In this document: piece after piece, positions 42,901 to 52,200 of the stretch | Layout of the letters: each line of letters opens with the position of its first letter | How positions within the stretch are numbered: the first letter of the stretch is position 1 | Origin: Thermoanaerobaculia bacterium | GTDB lineage: Bacteria; Acidobacteriota; Thermoanaerobaculia; Multivoradales; J023 | DNA length: 64,000 nt | NCBI GenBank assembly: GCA_028066595.1 | Contig: JALCBJ010000027.1 | Location: forward strand, 1 to 64,000 | Direction of reading: 5' to 3' | Position numbers and translations under genes: made by a program | Notes under the pieces: model-generated | Databases searched by the model: none | Seen by the model: only the letters and a program-made list of their open reading frames with translations | What the model was told of the DNA's origin: nothing

Positions 42901-45676
42901 GGCTGCGTCGTCGAGAGGGTACGGCGGGAGCCATGCGCTTCCAGGACGGCATCCAATACCAATCGCTGACGTCGTCCCGTTTGGCGAGTGCGTCAGCCTC
43001 AGGAGTGGAGGGCAGACGCGAAGCGATCGACTCGTTTACATCGCGGGGCGCGTTGATCCAATAACGCCTGCGTTCGAAGGGGTAGGTGGGCAGGGCGACC
43101 TTGTGTCGTCGTTCTCCCGCGGAGAACTGTGACCAGTCGACGTCGACCCCGGAGAGCCAGAGCTGGCCGAGCCCGCGAAGCATCTGCTCGGTCTCGTCCT
43201 TGCCTTCGAGCATCGACGGCAGCACGAGGCGGCCGGCGGTGCATCCTGTGTGGCGCCGCGCCAAGCCGCAGAGCACCCGGCCCGGCCCCACTTCGAGGAG
43301 CACTCGATCCGGCGCTTCGAGCAACCGCTCCAGGGCACCGGAGAACTGTACGGGTTGGCGCACCTGGAGGCCCCACGACGCAGGGTCGGTGGCCTCGTCC
43401 GACTGCATCCAGCCACCGGTCACGTTCGAGAGCAACGGGATCTTCGGCGGGCGTAGGTCGACTCCCGCCAGATGCCGCACCAGCTCGTCCGCCACCTCGT
43501 CCATCGTCCGCGAATGGAAGGGACGATTCGTCAGCAGCCGGACGCTCGCAACGTCGTCGGCGGTCAGCTCGGCGGCGAAGCGCTCGAGCGCTTCGACCCC
43601 TCCCGCGACCACGGTCGATTCCGGTCCGTTCACCGCTGCGAGGTCCAGATCCTCCGGTAGTCGATCCGTCAACTGCTGCTCACCGAGGGACACCGCCAGC
43701 ATTCCGCCGGCCGGCGAGTCGTGCATCAGCCGGCCACGGAGGGCCACCAGCGCCAGGGCGTCGGAGAGGCTCATGACCTCGGCGACGCAGGCCGCCACCA
43801 GCTCGCCGAGGCTATGGCCGGCGAGCGCAGAGGGCAGGATTCCCCACGACCTCCAGAGCTGCGCCAACGAGTACTCGACGCTGAACAGGAGCGGCTGCAC
43901 GTACGACGTGTGAACGAGCCACGTGGCCGGCCAGTCTGGGTTCGAATACCCGTCCGCCAGCTCCCGGCCGAGCTCGCCGAGCTCGTCGAAGCAGCGATCC
44001 ATGCACTTCCGGAATACCGGTTCGTCGCGGTAGAGACCTCGGCCCATGCCGGCGAACTGGGCTCCTTGGCCGGAGAACAGCATGGCCACCTCGGGCATGC
44101 CGCCTTGGGCCACGCCCGTGAAGACGTCGGCCGCATCGACATCTCCGAGGCTAGTGACCGCCTGGGAGACGTCGCGACACAGCACCACCCTTCGGTGCGC
44201 GAAGGTCTGCCGGCCGATCTGGAGAGTGTGGGCGACATCGGCGAGCGGTGTCTGTGGATGGCCCGCGAGGTGATCTCGCAGCCGGTCGGTCGCCGACTCC
44301 AGCGCCGAACCGGTCTTGGCCGACAAGGTCAGGATCTGAACCGGCCTCGACGTTCCCGAAGCTGGGCGGGACGGGGCTTCACCGAGCACGACGTGGGCGT
44401 TGGTGCCGCCGAGGCCGAAGGAGCTGACGCCGGCGCGGCGCGGACCTTCGCTGTGCCAGGGCCGCAGCTCGGCATTGACGAAGAACGGACTGGTTGCGAA
44501 GTCGATCTCGGGATTGGGCTCGCGATAGTGCAAGCTGGCGGGGATCTCGCCCGCCTCGAGACTCAGGACCGTCTTGATCAGGCCGGCGATGCCGGCCGCG
44601 GTGTCGAGGTGTCCGAGGTTGCTCTTGACCGAGCCGAGGGCGCAGAAGCCGGTACGCTTCGTGCCGAGGCGAAAGGCGCGGGTGAGCGCGGCGACCTCGA
44701 TCGGATCGCCCAGGGGCGTACCCGTGCCGTGGGCCTCGACATAGGTGATGTCGTCCGGTTCGACACCGGCCATGGCCTGGGCTTCGGCGATGACCCGGGC
44801 CTGGCCTGCGATTCCGGGGGCGGCGAAGCCCACCTTGTCGGAACCATCGTTGTTGACGGCCGAGCCCAGGATCACAGCACGCACCGGATCACCGTCCTCG
44901 AGGGCATCCTCCAGACGCTTGAGCACCACCACACCGACGCCACTGCCACCCACCGTGCCGCTCGCCGATGCGTCGAACGGACGGCAATGACCGTCCTCCG
45001 AAAGGATGCCTCCCGCTTGGTGGAGATAGCCTTCGGTCTGTGGGCAGCGCACCGTCACGCCGCCGGCCAGCGCCATGTCGCATTGGTAGGTGATCAACGC
45101 ATGGCAAGCCATGTGGACCACCACCAGCGAGGTCGAGCATGCCGTCGACACGGCGACGCTGGGACCCTGCAGACCGAGCTGATAGGAGACGCGTGTCGGC
45201 AAGAAGTCCTTGTCGTTGCCGATCAAGATCAGGTACTCGTCCTCGGCCTCGTCGAGGCCACCGCCCCGCAGAAGGTTGCGCAGCAGGTAGGTGTTGAGTC
45301 CGGATCCGGCGTAGACCCCGCAACGTTCAGGACAGCTCGATGGTGAGTAGCCGCTGTCTTCTAGCGCCGCCCAGGCACTCTCGAGGAAGAAACGTTGTTG
45401 CGGGTCCGTGCACTCGGCCTCGCGCGGGGTGTAGCCGAAGAACGCGGCGTCGAAGAGCTCGATATCGTCGAGGGTGGCACGCGCTGGAACGAATCCGGGG
45501 CGCCCGGCCAGGCTCTGATTCGCCTCGCTCCGGGCGAGCTCGGCCTCGGTGAAGAACGTCACCGATTCGTGGCCCGCCCGCAGGTTGCGCCATAGCTCGG
45601 GGATGTTGCGAGCGCCGGGGAAACGTCCGGCCATACCGATGATCGCGACCGCCTCGACCGCGCTACTACTGCTCAC
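39926..45676 (-). CDS. Type I PKS: KS-AT-KR (split by embedded C-methyltransferase)-ACP
   Basis: PKS module of 1916 residues that extends the chain by one methylated, reduced C2 unit. The KS (about 8-430) has VSTACSTSL and the HGTGT motif. The AT has GHSLGE (near 616) and RPFHS, which fits malonyl rather than methylmalonyl (which shows YASH). The KR starts with GVYLITGGLGGIG near 1141 but is interrupted after TARTPLPAREDW by a methyltransferase (SAM motif EVGAGTG near 1396). It resumes with ELERLGAEVLTMAVDVS and keeps its catalytic Ser and Tyr (LHSSSIT, VEYAASNAF). The carrier serine is near 1856. The GTG start overlaps the previous gene by 11 nt, and the tail LLLEEGSI is an acidic docking motif. 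Expected product: alpha-methyl-beta-hydroxy extension of the preceding aminoacyl unit. Confidence 0.94.
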   Translation of the reverse strand: MSSSSAVEAVAIIGMAGRFPGARNIPELWRNLRAGHESVTFFTEAELARSEANQSLAGRPGFVPARATLDDIELFDAAFFGYTPREAECTDPQQRFFLESAWAALEDSGYSPSSCPERCGVYAGSGLNTYLLRNLLRGGGLDEAEDEYLILIGNDKDFLPTRVSYQLGLQGPSVAVSTACSTSLVVVHMACHALITYQCDMALAGGVTVRCPQTEGYLHQAGGILSEDGHCRPFDASASGTVGGSGVGVVVLKRLEDALEDGDPVRAVILGSAVNNDGSDKVGFAAPGIAGQARVIAEAQAMAGVEPDDITYVEAHGTGTPLGDPIEVAALTRAFRLGTKRTGFCALGSVKSNLGHLDTAAGIAGLIKTVLSLEAGEIPASLHYREPNPEIDFATSPFFVNAELRPWHSEGPRRAGVSSFGLGGTNAHVVLGEAPSRPASGTSRPVQILTLSAKTGSALESATDRLRDHLAGHPQTPLADVAHTLQIGRQTFAHRRVVLCRDVSQAVTSLGDVDAADVFTGVAQGGMPEVAMLFSGQGAQFAGMGRGLYRDEPVFRKCMDRCFDELGELGRELADGYSNPDWPATWLVHTSYVQPLLFSVEYSLAQLWRSWGILPSALAGHSLGELVAACVAEVMSLSDALALVALRGRLMHDSPAGGMLAVSLGEQQLTDRLPEDLDLAAVNGPESTVVAGGVEALERFAAELTADDVASVRLLTNRPFHSRTMDEVADELVRHLAGVDLRPPKIPLLSNVTGGWMQSDEATDPASWGLQVRQPVQFSGALERLLEAPDRVLLEVGPGRVLCGLARRHTGCTAGRLVLPSMLEGKDETEQMLRGLGQLWLSGVDVDWSQFSAGERRHKVALPTYPFERRRYWINAPRDVNESIASRLPSTPEADALAKRDDVSDWYWMPSWKRMAPAVPSRRRSRFLLVESAAVMGGPSNLGQLLAEELQIAGHDVAPTTAEGLLEALEAAGETPTVIVHLSSASIPAAPEPTSARVAAAQDEGFFDLLAITRALAGRAERLPVRLDVISTGLQDVTGTEMLEPEKATLLGPVRVIPQEHPEVACRSIDLEPSGHGSWTDHDVANLVAELTSEVEAGEPAILALRHGHRWSLHYEPMPLGAADSDGASDPYHVSGLRNRGVYLITGGLGGIGLEIARHLATTVDAKLVLTARTPLPAREDWQGIVDGRPALRLDLTTDADFVHRRIRTLEREMAIRAVDDYPNLPERLTELCANIALHYVASGCGDPGADTTYDLDAVKRRLGVLPKYDRFFAYLVSLLEQGGLARVEGDCLNLQSSSEPTPPHELARRICEDHPGFRPLIEFLMRCSDQYPAVLAGEIEALEVLYPQGSAALIKSVAEETVEHVPYRLYQTAVHDLVARVLAAHPGRKLRILEVGAGTGALTRSVLPALEGADVEYFFTDIGKAFVEEARHTLDPAHDGLSFHVFDVSRDPESQGIELESFDMILELDVVHATPHVTDTLRRLRGLLRPGGLLALLETVRSRPWSNMVYGLAEGWWIYEDRDLRSDSPLLGADAWVDVLASCGFETALAFPRDPVARANADCALIVAQNPGIATASPDSTFEVDPRTAHRIEHVLELERLGAEVLTMAVDVSDEDGMREVVSAAEKRFGPIHGVIQAAAIERRGPITLRSPEALADEFTAKLYGTLAIDRLFRDREIDFVLHSSSITSILGGVGDVEYAASNAFVDAYALWAARSPGPRTLAVNWDRWQRVGMAKAFEARHREVKDSTLIGGMTRAEGREVFARVVAGATVPQVVVSTVDFEAWRELARAHDLESLIEKATTRPSSSRPELATPFRPPESDMQRTVAAIWCEVLGIENVGLEDDFSELGGDSLLALKITSRLRDNLQIDLTPRVLYEQPTVAALADHVETLRWAAEGARTSQTSDPLLLEEGSI
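39936..39942 (-). promoter_or_regulatory. Ribosome-binding site supporting a TTG start
   Basis: AAGAGGG on the minus strand lies 6 nt before the TTG at 39929. It decides the start of the Gln/epimerase NRPS gene, whose docking domain would otherwise be buried behind about 84 low-complexity residues. Confidence 0.55.
40910..42120 (-). other. C-methyltransferase domain inserted inside the KR catalytic subdomain
   Basis: About 400 residues separate the two halves of the KR. The insert has a helical lead segment, the SAM-binding EVGAGTGALT and the later FDMILELDVVHATP and LLRPGGLLALLE strands of SAM methyltransferases. In the sister PKS gene (49205-53737) the same KR is continuous, which defines the insertion point precisely after the ARTPLP strand. 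It should methylate the alpha carbon before ketoreduction. Confidence 0.85.
43065..44811. repeat. 1.75-kb nearly identical KS-AT repeat, copy 1
   Basis: Direct repeat of 51114-52860 at a constant offset of 8049 bp. By eye I found one mismatch (C at 43118, T at 51167). It covers the C-terminal half of the KS, the linker and the whole AT up to the YPFERRRYW motif. Flanking KS DNA is clearly less similar, so this looks like recent gene conversion or duplication rather than purifying selection alone. Confidence 0.9.
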
Positions 45677-48600
45677 GTCGAGCCCCCCGTCTCAGGTTCT
45701 CGAACCGTCGGCGCTGGTTGGCGAGTGCCTGTTTCTGTCGCTCGGAATGCGTCGCGACGCTGGCCAAGGGATCGACTGCCGACGACGGTCCGTGATCGAG
45801 GAAACTCGCCAGGGCCGAGATCGTCGGGTGCCGGAAGATGTCCACGACTTTGAGCTGCGGATAGTGGGCGATCAACGACTCGTGCACGTTCAAGGCGAGC
45901 ATGGAATGCCCGCCGAGATCGAAGAAGTTGTCTTCCACGCCCACCGCGTCGACCGCGAGCACCTCGCACCAGAGGCGAGCGATTTGCCGCTCGACATCGG
46001 TCCTCGGCCGCCTGCCATGGCCAGCCCCGCGGGTCGCGAAGGGAGTGTCGAGTCGCTCGAGGGCCGAGCGGTCGACCTTGCCGTTGGAGTTCAGTGGCAA
46101 TCGTTCCAGGACCCGGTAGCTCGACGGCACCATATGAGAGGGCAGTTGCTCCCGAAGGTGCTGGCGTAGCGCCTCGAGATTGAGGTCTCGGCCCCGATCG
46201 CTGGCGAGGAAAGCCACGATGTGCGGACCGGCCGTCTCGTCTCGACGCAGAACCGCGGCGGCATCCCGGACCTGCGGGTGGAGACGTAAATGGGCGTCGA
46301 TGTCGCCCAGCTCGATCCGGTAGCCGCGCAGCTTGATCTGATGATCTCGCCGACCGTGGCATTCCAGCTCGCCCGAGTGGCTGAAGCGTGCGAGGTCGCC
46401 GGTGCGGTAGAGACGGTCGCCCCAGGTTCCTCCGAGGGCGTCGGGAATGTACTTCTCCGCGGTCAGCGCAGGCCGTCGGTGATAGCCACGGGTCAGGCCC
46501 ACGCCCGACAAATGGATCTCTCCGAGAGTGCCATGGGGTACCGGCAGTGCGCGGTCATCGAGGACATAGGCCTGGGTATTGGCGAGCGGCCTACCGATCG
46601 GCACAGCACGGGTCGCGTCGCGGTCTGACTCAGCGGTCGCCGGTTCTCTGGAAGTCGGCGCCCCGGTAGTCGGCAGACCGGAAGTCGGCAGACCGGAAGT
46701 CGGCAGACCGGAAGTCGGCAGACCGGATTCGGATGCGACCGGACCGACGATCGACCAGACCGTGGCTTCCGTGGGGCCATAGAAGTTCCAAGTCGTCGGA
46801 TCGATCGACTGAAGGCGGTGAGCCAGGGCCGGTGGCAAGGCTTCTCCTCCGCAGACGATCGTCCGGACCGACAGGTCGGTCTCTCCGTCTTCCAGGCGCG
46901 GTCGCAACATTCCTAGCGCAGACGGCGTCAGGCTGAGGATCGTCACCGCTCTTTCTCGCAGCAAGCACGCCAGATCGTCTGCAGAGCGCACCGTCGCTGC
47001 CGGCACGAGAACGACGCGGGCGCCGGTGAGTAGCGGCACGAAGAGCTCCCAGACCGAGAGGTCGAAGGAGAACGCATGGCAGACCGTCCAGACGTCCTCG
47101 GCGTCGGTCGGCAGGAGGCGGCTGCCCGCACGGGCGAGGTTGACGACTCCGCGATGCTCGACCATCACGCCCTTCGGTTGGCCGGTCGATCCCGAGGTGT
47201 AGATCATGTAGGCGAGCTGGCGGGGATTCGGCTGCAGATCGAGATCGGCCTTCGAGAGATCTGCGAGTTGCTCCCAGTCAGTCAGCAGGTTCAGGCTGCG
47301 CTCGACCTGCAAACCAGGGTTCTCGCCGTGGGTCAGCAGCAGCGCCGCGCCCGAGTCCGCGAGCATCTGCTGCAGCCTGGACAGGGGCTGTGTGGGATCG
47401 AGCGGGAGGTAGGCGCCACCGGCCTTGAGAATGCCCAGCATGCCGATCACGACGGCTGCCGTTCGCTCGACGGTGATCGCCACAGACGTCTCCCGACGAA
47501 CGCCCCACAGGCGCAGGTGCCGGGCCAGCTGATTGGCGCGGGCGTTGAGCTCGCCATAGGACAAACAGTGATCCCCGTCGACTATGGCCGACCGATCGGG
47601 TGTGGCTGCGGCCTGACGCTCGAAGGCTCGGTTCAGTGAGCTTTCGGAGCCGAGATCTTGCCCGGTCTGGTTGAGCTCGTCGACCAGAAGCTGGAATTGA
47701 GTCGCCGGCAGAGCGGCGATATCTTCGATCGACTGACCGGGGTCGGCGTGCACGCGCTCGAGAGCCGTTCGGTAGTGCCGCGCCAGGCGTTCGACGGCCA
47801 CCCCGTGGAAGAGTTGTGTCGCGTATTCGAAGTAGACGACGAGGCTGCCATCCTCCGCCTCCCAGACGTGGACTTCGAGATCGACCCCGACCGAGCCACG
47901 TTCCAGCCCGACGGGCTCGACGTCGAGCCCGTCGAGCCGCGGCGACCATGCGCGTCGGCCTTCCGGGCCGCCTTGCAGGTTGAACACCACCTGCACCAGG
48001 GGTCCACGGCTGAGGTCGCGTGGCGGGCGGACCGCCTCGACGATCTTCCCGAACGGCATACTCTCGTGACGGTGAGCCGCGAGAAGCGAAGCTTTGACCT
48101 GGCGAGCCGCCTCGGGGAAGCTCGGATTGCCGGTCCACGCGACACGTACCGGCAGAGTGTCGGCGAAGAAACCGATCAGGCGCTCTGCATCGACACTTCC
48201 GCGGTGAGCGGAGGGAGTGCCCACGACGAGGTCCCGACGACCCGCGTGTCTGGAGATGACAGCCCCGAAGGCCGTCAGCAGAGTCATGAACAGTGAAGTT
48301 CGTGTCTGCCGGGCGGCCTGTCGTAGGCCGGCGACGACGTCGCTCTCCACGGTGAACGAGACCGTGGACCCGTCGTAGCTCTGCACCGCTGGTCGTGAAC
48401 GATCGCTCGCCAGGTCGAGCACCGGTGCTGCACCCATCAGATAGCTGGACCAGAACTCCCGATATCGCTCCAAGTTCGCGCCCCGAAGCGCCCGTCGTTC
48501 GCGGACGGCGAGCTGCCCGTAGGTCGTCCTCAGATTCTGGAGGTCGGAAGGCCGGCCCGAGGAGAAACAGCCATAAAGATGCGAAAGCTCGTCCATGAAC

Positions 48601-49208
48601 AGGGCGTTGGACCAGCCGTCGGTGACGATGTGGTGGAGCCGGATCACGAGTAGCCAGTGCTCCGCGGCGAGGCGCGCCAGCACCACCTCGAAGGGCCGTC
48701 CGGACGACAGATCGATCCGCCGCCTGGCGCGTCGCTCGGCCCAACGCCGCAACCAGGATTCGCGCCTGTCGGCGGGGAGGCCCGTGAGATCGAGCAGCAC
48801 CATCCCATTCCGGGGCACGGGTCCGGGAACCTGGATCGGCTCAGTGCCGTCGAGGCGGAACGCGGAACGAAGGATCTCGTGACGCCGCAGGATTTCGCGG
48901 AAGGTGTCTTCGAACGCTTGGATCCGGAGCCTGCCGCGCAGCCGCTGAGCGGTCATCATCGTGTAGGCCGCCCCCGCACCGTCCAGTTGATCCAGGATCC
49001 ACAGCCGTTCCTGGGCGAACGACAGCGGGTAGGTCTCCTGCCGTGTGCTCAGCTCCTCGATGAGCTCCGGTTTTCTCGACTCGAGCTCGCGCATCAAGAT
49101 CGGATCGAGTGCATCTCTGGGCGCGTCGATTCGCAGCCGGTCGCCATCGAGCGTCAGCTGGACGTCGAGGCACTCCAGACGTTCGAGCAACTCACCAGTC
49201 CGGTTCAC
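45666..49208 (-). CDS. NRPS: docking-C-A-T (specificity unassigned)
   Basis: Single elongation module of 1180 residues between two PKS modules. A TubC-type docking domain (1-55) is followed by an LCL-type C domain with LSFAQERLWIL and HHIVTDG near 190. The A domain (about 515-1060) has YTSGSTGQPKG, and its pocket reads D-L-W-S-V-G-F-V-W, which matches no code I know. An in-frame minisatellite adds about 25 Gly/Pro/Thr/Ser-rich residues between the A5 and A6 regions. The T serine in LGGHSMLAL is near 1098. The GTG start overlaps the upstream stop (GTGA). The basic tail RRFENLRRGARREQ may contact the following PKS. An earlier in-frame start would add a low-complexity arginine-rich stretch that overlaps the upstream gene. 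Confidence 0.93.
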   Translation of the reverse strand: MNRTGELLERLECLDVQLTLDGDRLRIDAPRDALDPILMRELESRKPELIEELSTRQETYPLSFAQERLWILDQLDGAGAAYTMMTAQRLRGRLRIQAFEDTFREILRRHEILRSAFRLDGTEPIQVPGPVPRNGMVLLDLTGLPADRRESWLRRWAERRARRRIDLSSGRPFEVVLARLAAEHWLLVIRLHHIVTDGWSNALFMDELSHLYGCFSSGRPSDLQNLRTTYGQLAVRERRALRGANLERYREFWSSYLMGAAPVLDLASDRSRPAVQSYDGSTVSFTVESDVVAGLRQAARQTRTSLFMTLLTAFGAVISRHAGRRDLVVGTPSAHRGSVDAERLIGFFADTLPVRVAWTGNPSFPEAARQVKASLLAAHRHESMPFGKIVEAVRPPRDLSRGPLVQVVFNLQGGPEGRRAWSPRLDGLDVEPVGLERGSVGVDLEVHVWEAEDGSLVVYFEYATQLFHGVAVERLARHYRTALERVHADPGQSIEDIAALPATQFQLLVDELNQTGQDLGSESSLNRAFERQAAATPDRSAIVDGDHCLSYGELNARANQLARHLRLWGVRRETSVAITVERTAAVVIGMLGILKAGGAYLPLDPTQPLSRLQQMLADSGAALLLTHGENPGLQVERSLNLLTDWEQLADLSKADLDLQPNPRQLAYMIYTSGSTGQPKGVMVEHRGVVNLARAGSRLLPTDAEDVWTVCHAFSFDLSVWELFVPLLTGARVVLVPAATVRSADDLACLLRERAVTILSLTPSALGMLRPRLEDGETDLSVRTIVCGGEALPPALAHRLQSIDPTTWNFYGPTEATVWSIVGPVASESGLPTSGLPTSGLPTSGLPTTGAPTSREPATAESDRDATRAVPIGRPLANTQAYVLDDRALPVPHGTLGEIHLSGVGLTRGYHRRPALTAEKYIPDALGGTWGDRLYRTGDLARFSHSGELECHGRRDHQIKLRGYRIELGDIDAHLRLHPQVRDAAAVLRRDETAGPHIVAFLASDRGRDLNLEALRQHLREQLPSHMVPSSYRVLERLPLNSNGKVDRSALERLDTPFATRGAGHGRRPRTDVERQIARLWCEVLAVDAVGVEDNFFDLGGHSMLALNVHESLIAHYPQLKVVDIFRHPTISALASFLDHGPSSAVDPLASVATHSERQKQALANQRRRFENLRRGARREQ
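46651..46725. repeat. Five-copy 15-bp minisatellite inside an A domain
   Basis: Five tandem 15-bp units: the inner three (46681-46725) are identical, GAAGTCGGCAGACCG, and the outer two differ by one and a few bases. It is in frame and encodes a repeated five-residue unit (G-L-P-T-S) on the minus strand, in a loop of the A domain between the YGPTE motif and the next strand. It has probably expanded by replication slippage. Confidence 0.9.
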
Positions 49209-52200
49209 AGCTCGACCTCCACCCGATCCTCGGGCGGTCGAGATACGTTGGCGTCCGTCGACGAACGTTCCTCGATCAGCTCGCGGACGCCTACGACGGT
49301 CGGCAGCTCGAACAGTGTCTGGAGGTCGAGCTGGACGTCGAGCTCGTCGTGAATGCGCGCCACCAGCTGAGTCGCTTGCAGCGAATCGCCGCCGAGCTCG
49401 AAGAAGTCGTCCTCGATGCCGACGCGGGCGATGCCGAGTACCGACTGCCAAAGAGTGACGAGGACTTCATCGGTCGCGCAGGTCGGAGCCACGTAGGGAT
49501 TGCTCAACAGCTCCTCGCGGCCGTGTAGGGCCGGACCTGCCTCTGTGTCGTCACCTTTGGAATCCGGTTCGGAGACCCCATGGGGAAGCTTGCCAGAGAT
49601 CACAGACTGAGAGTCCTCGGATCGGACTGGCCCTCGGGCCGAGACGATCCAGCGTCCCGATGCAGATCCGGTGAGGAGCCGGAAGCAAACGTCGAGGCCT
49701 CGTTCGGTGCCGAGGGCAGGCGAAGACTCTGCGCGACCTACGACCTCTGTGTTCTGCCAGGCATCCCAATCGACGGCGATCCAGCGGTCAGAGCCATTCC
49801 TGGCGTGTTGCTCGGCGAGATGATCCAGGAAGAGATTGGCAGCCGCGTAGGCACCGTAGCCGAGACCGCCAAGAGTCGTCGACAACGACGAGTGCAGGAA
49901 CAAGAAGTCGAGGGGCTCGTCGCGTAGAAGCTCGTCGAGCACGAGCAAGCCTTCCACTTTGGGTCGAAGGTGGCGGCGCGCCCCGTCCCGATCCGTCGCG
50001 GCCAACAGCGAGAAGCTGTCCCAACTGGTGGTCCCGGCTCCATGGAAGACGCCGTGGATTTCTCCGAATCGGTTCTTGGCGTCGGTCAGAGCTCGAGCCA
50101 TGGCCTCACGAGCGGAAACGTCGGCGGCCAAGACCAGCACTTCTCCGCCCGCGGCTTCGATGTCGAGCAGCCGCGTCACCACCCGAGCCTCGGTTGAGGT
50201 GTCCGATGACTCACGCTGGAGGTCCGGCCATCGATCGCGTGTCGGCAGCGGGGTCCTGGCAGTCAAGACCAGTTTCGCCTGGACGTTTTCGGCGAGTCGC
50301 CGGGCGATCCCCAGGCCGATCTCGCCGAGGCCGCCGGTGATCAGATACACGCCACGATCGCGGAGGCCGGTTCGAACGGACTCAGGCTCGGGAAGAAGGG
50401 TCGGTTCGTAGTGGGGACCCCAGCGGTGGCGCCCGCGCAGCGCGAGAACCGGCGACGTGTCCGGTCCGATCTCGGCCGTCAGCTCAGCGACCAGAGTTGC
50501 TACGTCACGATCCGACCAGCCGTCGGGACCTGGAGCAGGAATGTCGATCGAGCGACAGGTCACGTCTGGGTGTTCTTGCGGGATCACCCGGACCGGGCCG
50601 AGCAGGGGTGCTTTTTCCGGCGTCAGCGGCTCGTTGCCGGTCACGTCCTGTAGCCCGGTGGACACCATATCGATCCGTACCGGAGTTGTACCAGGCCGAC
50701 CAGCGAGGGCCCGGGTGATGTCGAGCAGGCTGAAGAGCCCATCTTCCAGCGCGGCCTCCACTCGGCTCGCGGTCAGCTCGTGTTCTGGCCCGGCGGTGAC
50801 CGAAAGCAGGTGCACAATCACGACCGGCCGTTCGCGACTCGCTTCGAGCTCCGTGGCCAGGTTCTCGGCAAGGATCTCTTTGACGTCATGGCCCGCTGCA
50901 CGCAGATCGTCGGTCACCCATTCGCCCAACCCTAGGTCGTCGTGTAGCACCAGGAAGCAGGTTCGACGTGTGCTGGGCGAGGCTGTCGGTAGGCGCTTCC
51001 ACGATGGCGTCGCTACCCAGAGTTCCTCGCTCGACTCCGGTTCGGCGACCTCTGGAGCTAGCTGAGTCGGTGGCGGCGGCTCGTGCGATGGGTCGGGGCG
51101 ATCGATCCAGTAGCGCCTGCGTTCGAAGGGGTAGGTGGGCAGGGCGACCTTGTGTCGTCGTTCTCCTGCGGAGAACTGTGACCAGTCGACGTCGACCCCG
51201 GAGAGCCAGAGCTGGCCGAGCCCGCGAAGCATCTGCTCGGTCTCGTCCTTGCCTTCGAGCATCGACGGCAGCACGAGGCGGCCGGCGGTGCATCCTGTGT
51301 GGCGCCGCGCCAAGCCGCAGAGCACCCGGCCCGGCCCCACTTCGAGGAGCACTCGATCCGGCGCTTCGAGCAACCGCTCCAGGGCACCGGAGAACTGTAC
51401 GGGTTGGCGCACCTGGAGGCCCCACGACGCAGGGTCGGTGGCCTCGTCCGACTGCATCCAGCCACCGGTCACGTTCGAGAGCAACGGGATCTTCGGCGGG
51501 CGTAGGTCGACTCCCGCCAGATGCCGCACCAGCTCGTCCGCCACCTCGTCCATCGTCCGCGAATGGAAGGGACGATTCGTCAGCAGCCGGACGCTCGCAA
51601 CGTCGTCGGCGGTCAGCTCGGCGGCGAAGCGCTCGAGCGCTTCGACCCCTCCCGCGACCACGGTCGATTCCGGTCCGTTCACCGCTGCGAGGTCCAGATC
51701 CTCCGGTAGTCGATCCGTCAACTGCTGCTCACCGAGGGACACCGCCAGCATTCCGCCGGCCGGCGAGTCGTGCATCAGCCGGCCACGGAGGGCCACCAGC
51801 GCCAGGGCGTCGGAGAGGCTCATGACCTCGGCGACGCAGGCCGCCACCAGCTCGCCGAGGCTATGGCCGGCGAGCGCAGAGGGCAGGATTCCCCACGACC
51901 TCCAGAGCTGCGCCAACGAGTACTCGACGCTGAACAGGAGCGGCTGCACGTACGACGTGTGAACGAGCCACGTGGCCGGCCAGTCTGGGTTCGAATACCC
52001 GTCCGCCAGCTCCCGGCCGAGCTCGCCGAGCTCGTCGAAGCAGCGATCCATGCACTTCCGGAATACCGGTTCGTCGCGGTAGAGACCTCGGCCCATGCCG
52101 GCGAACTGGGCTCCTTGGCCGGAGAACAGCATGGCCACCTCGGGCATGCCGCCTTGGGCCACGCCCGTGAAGACGTCGGCCGCATCGACATCTCCGAGGC

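Noticed and set aside
43721-45346. Long plus-strand open frame (541 codons), repeated at 51770-53272
   Set aside because: It lies wholly antisense to PKS genes with clear motifs. Such frames arise from high-GC codon bias and have no domain match. The repetition simply follows the KS-AT repeat.
46651-46725. Tandem repeats as a CRISPR array
   Set aside because: Units are 15 bp, contiguous without spacers, and in frame in an NRPS gene.
49209-49451. N-terminal extension of the docking-C-A-T NRPS
   Set aside because: It overlaps the PKS carrier region and is low-complexity. The GTG at 49208 gives a GTGA overlap and starts the docking domain.
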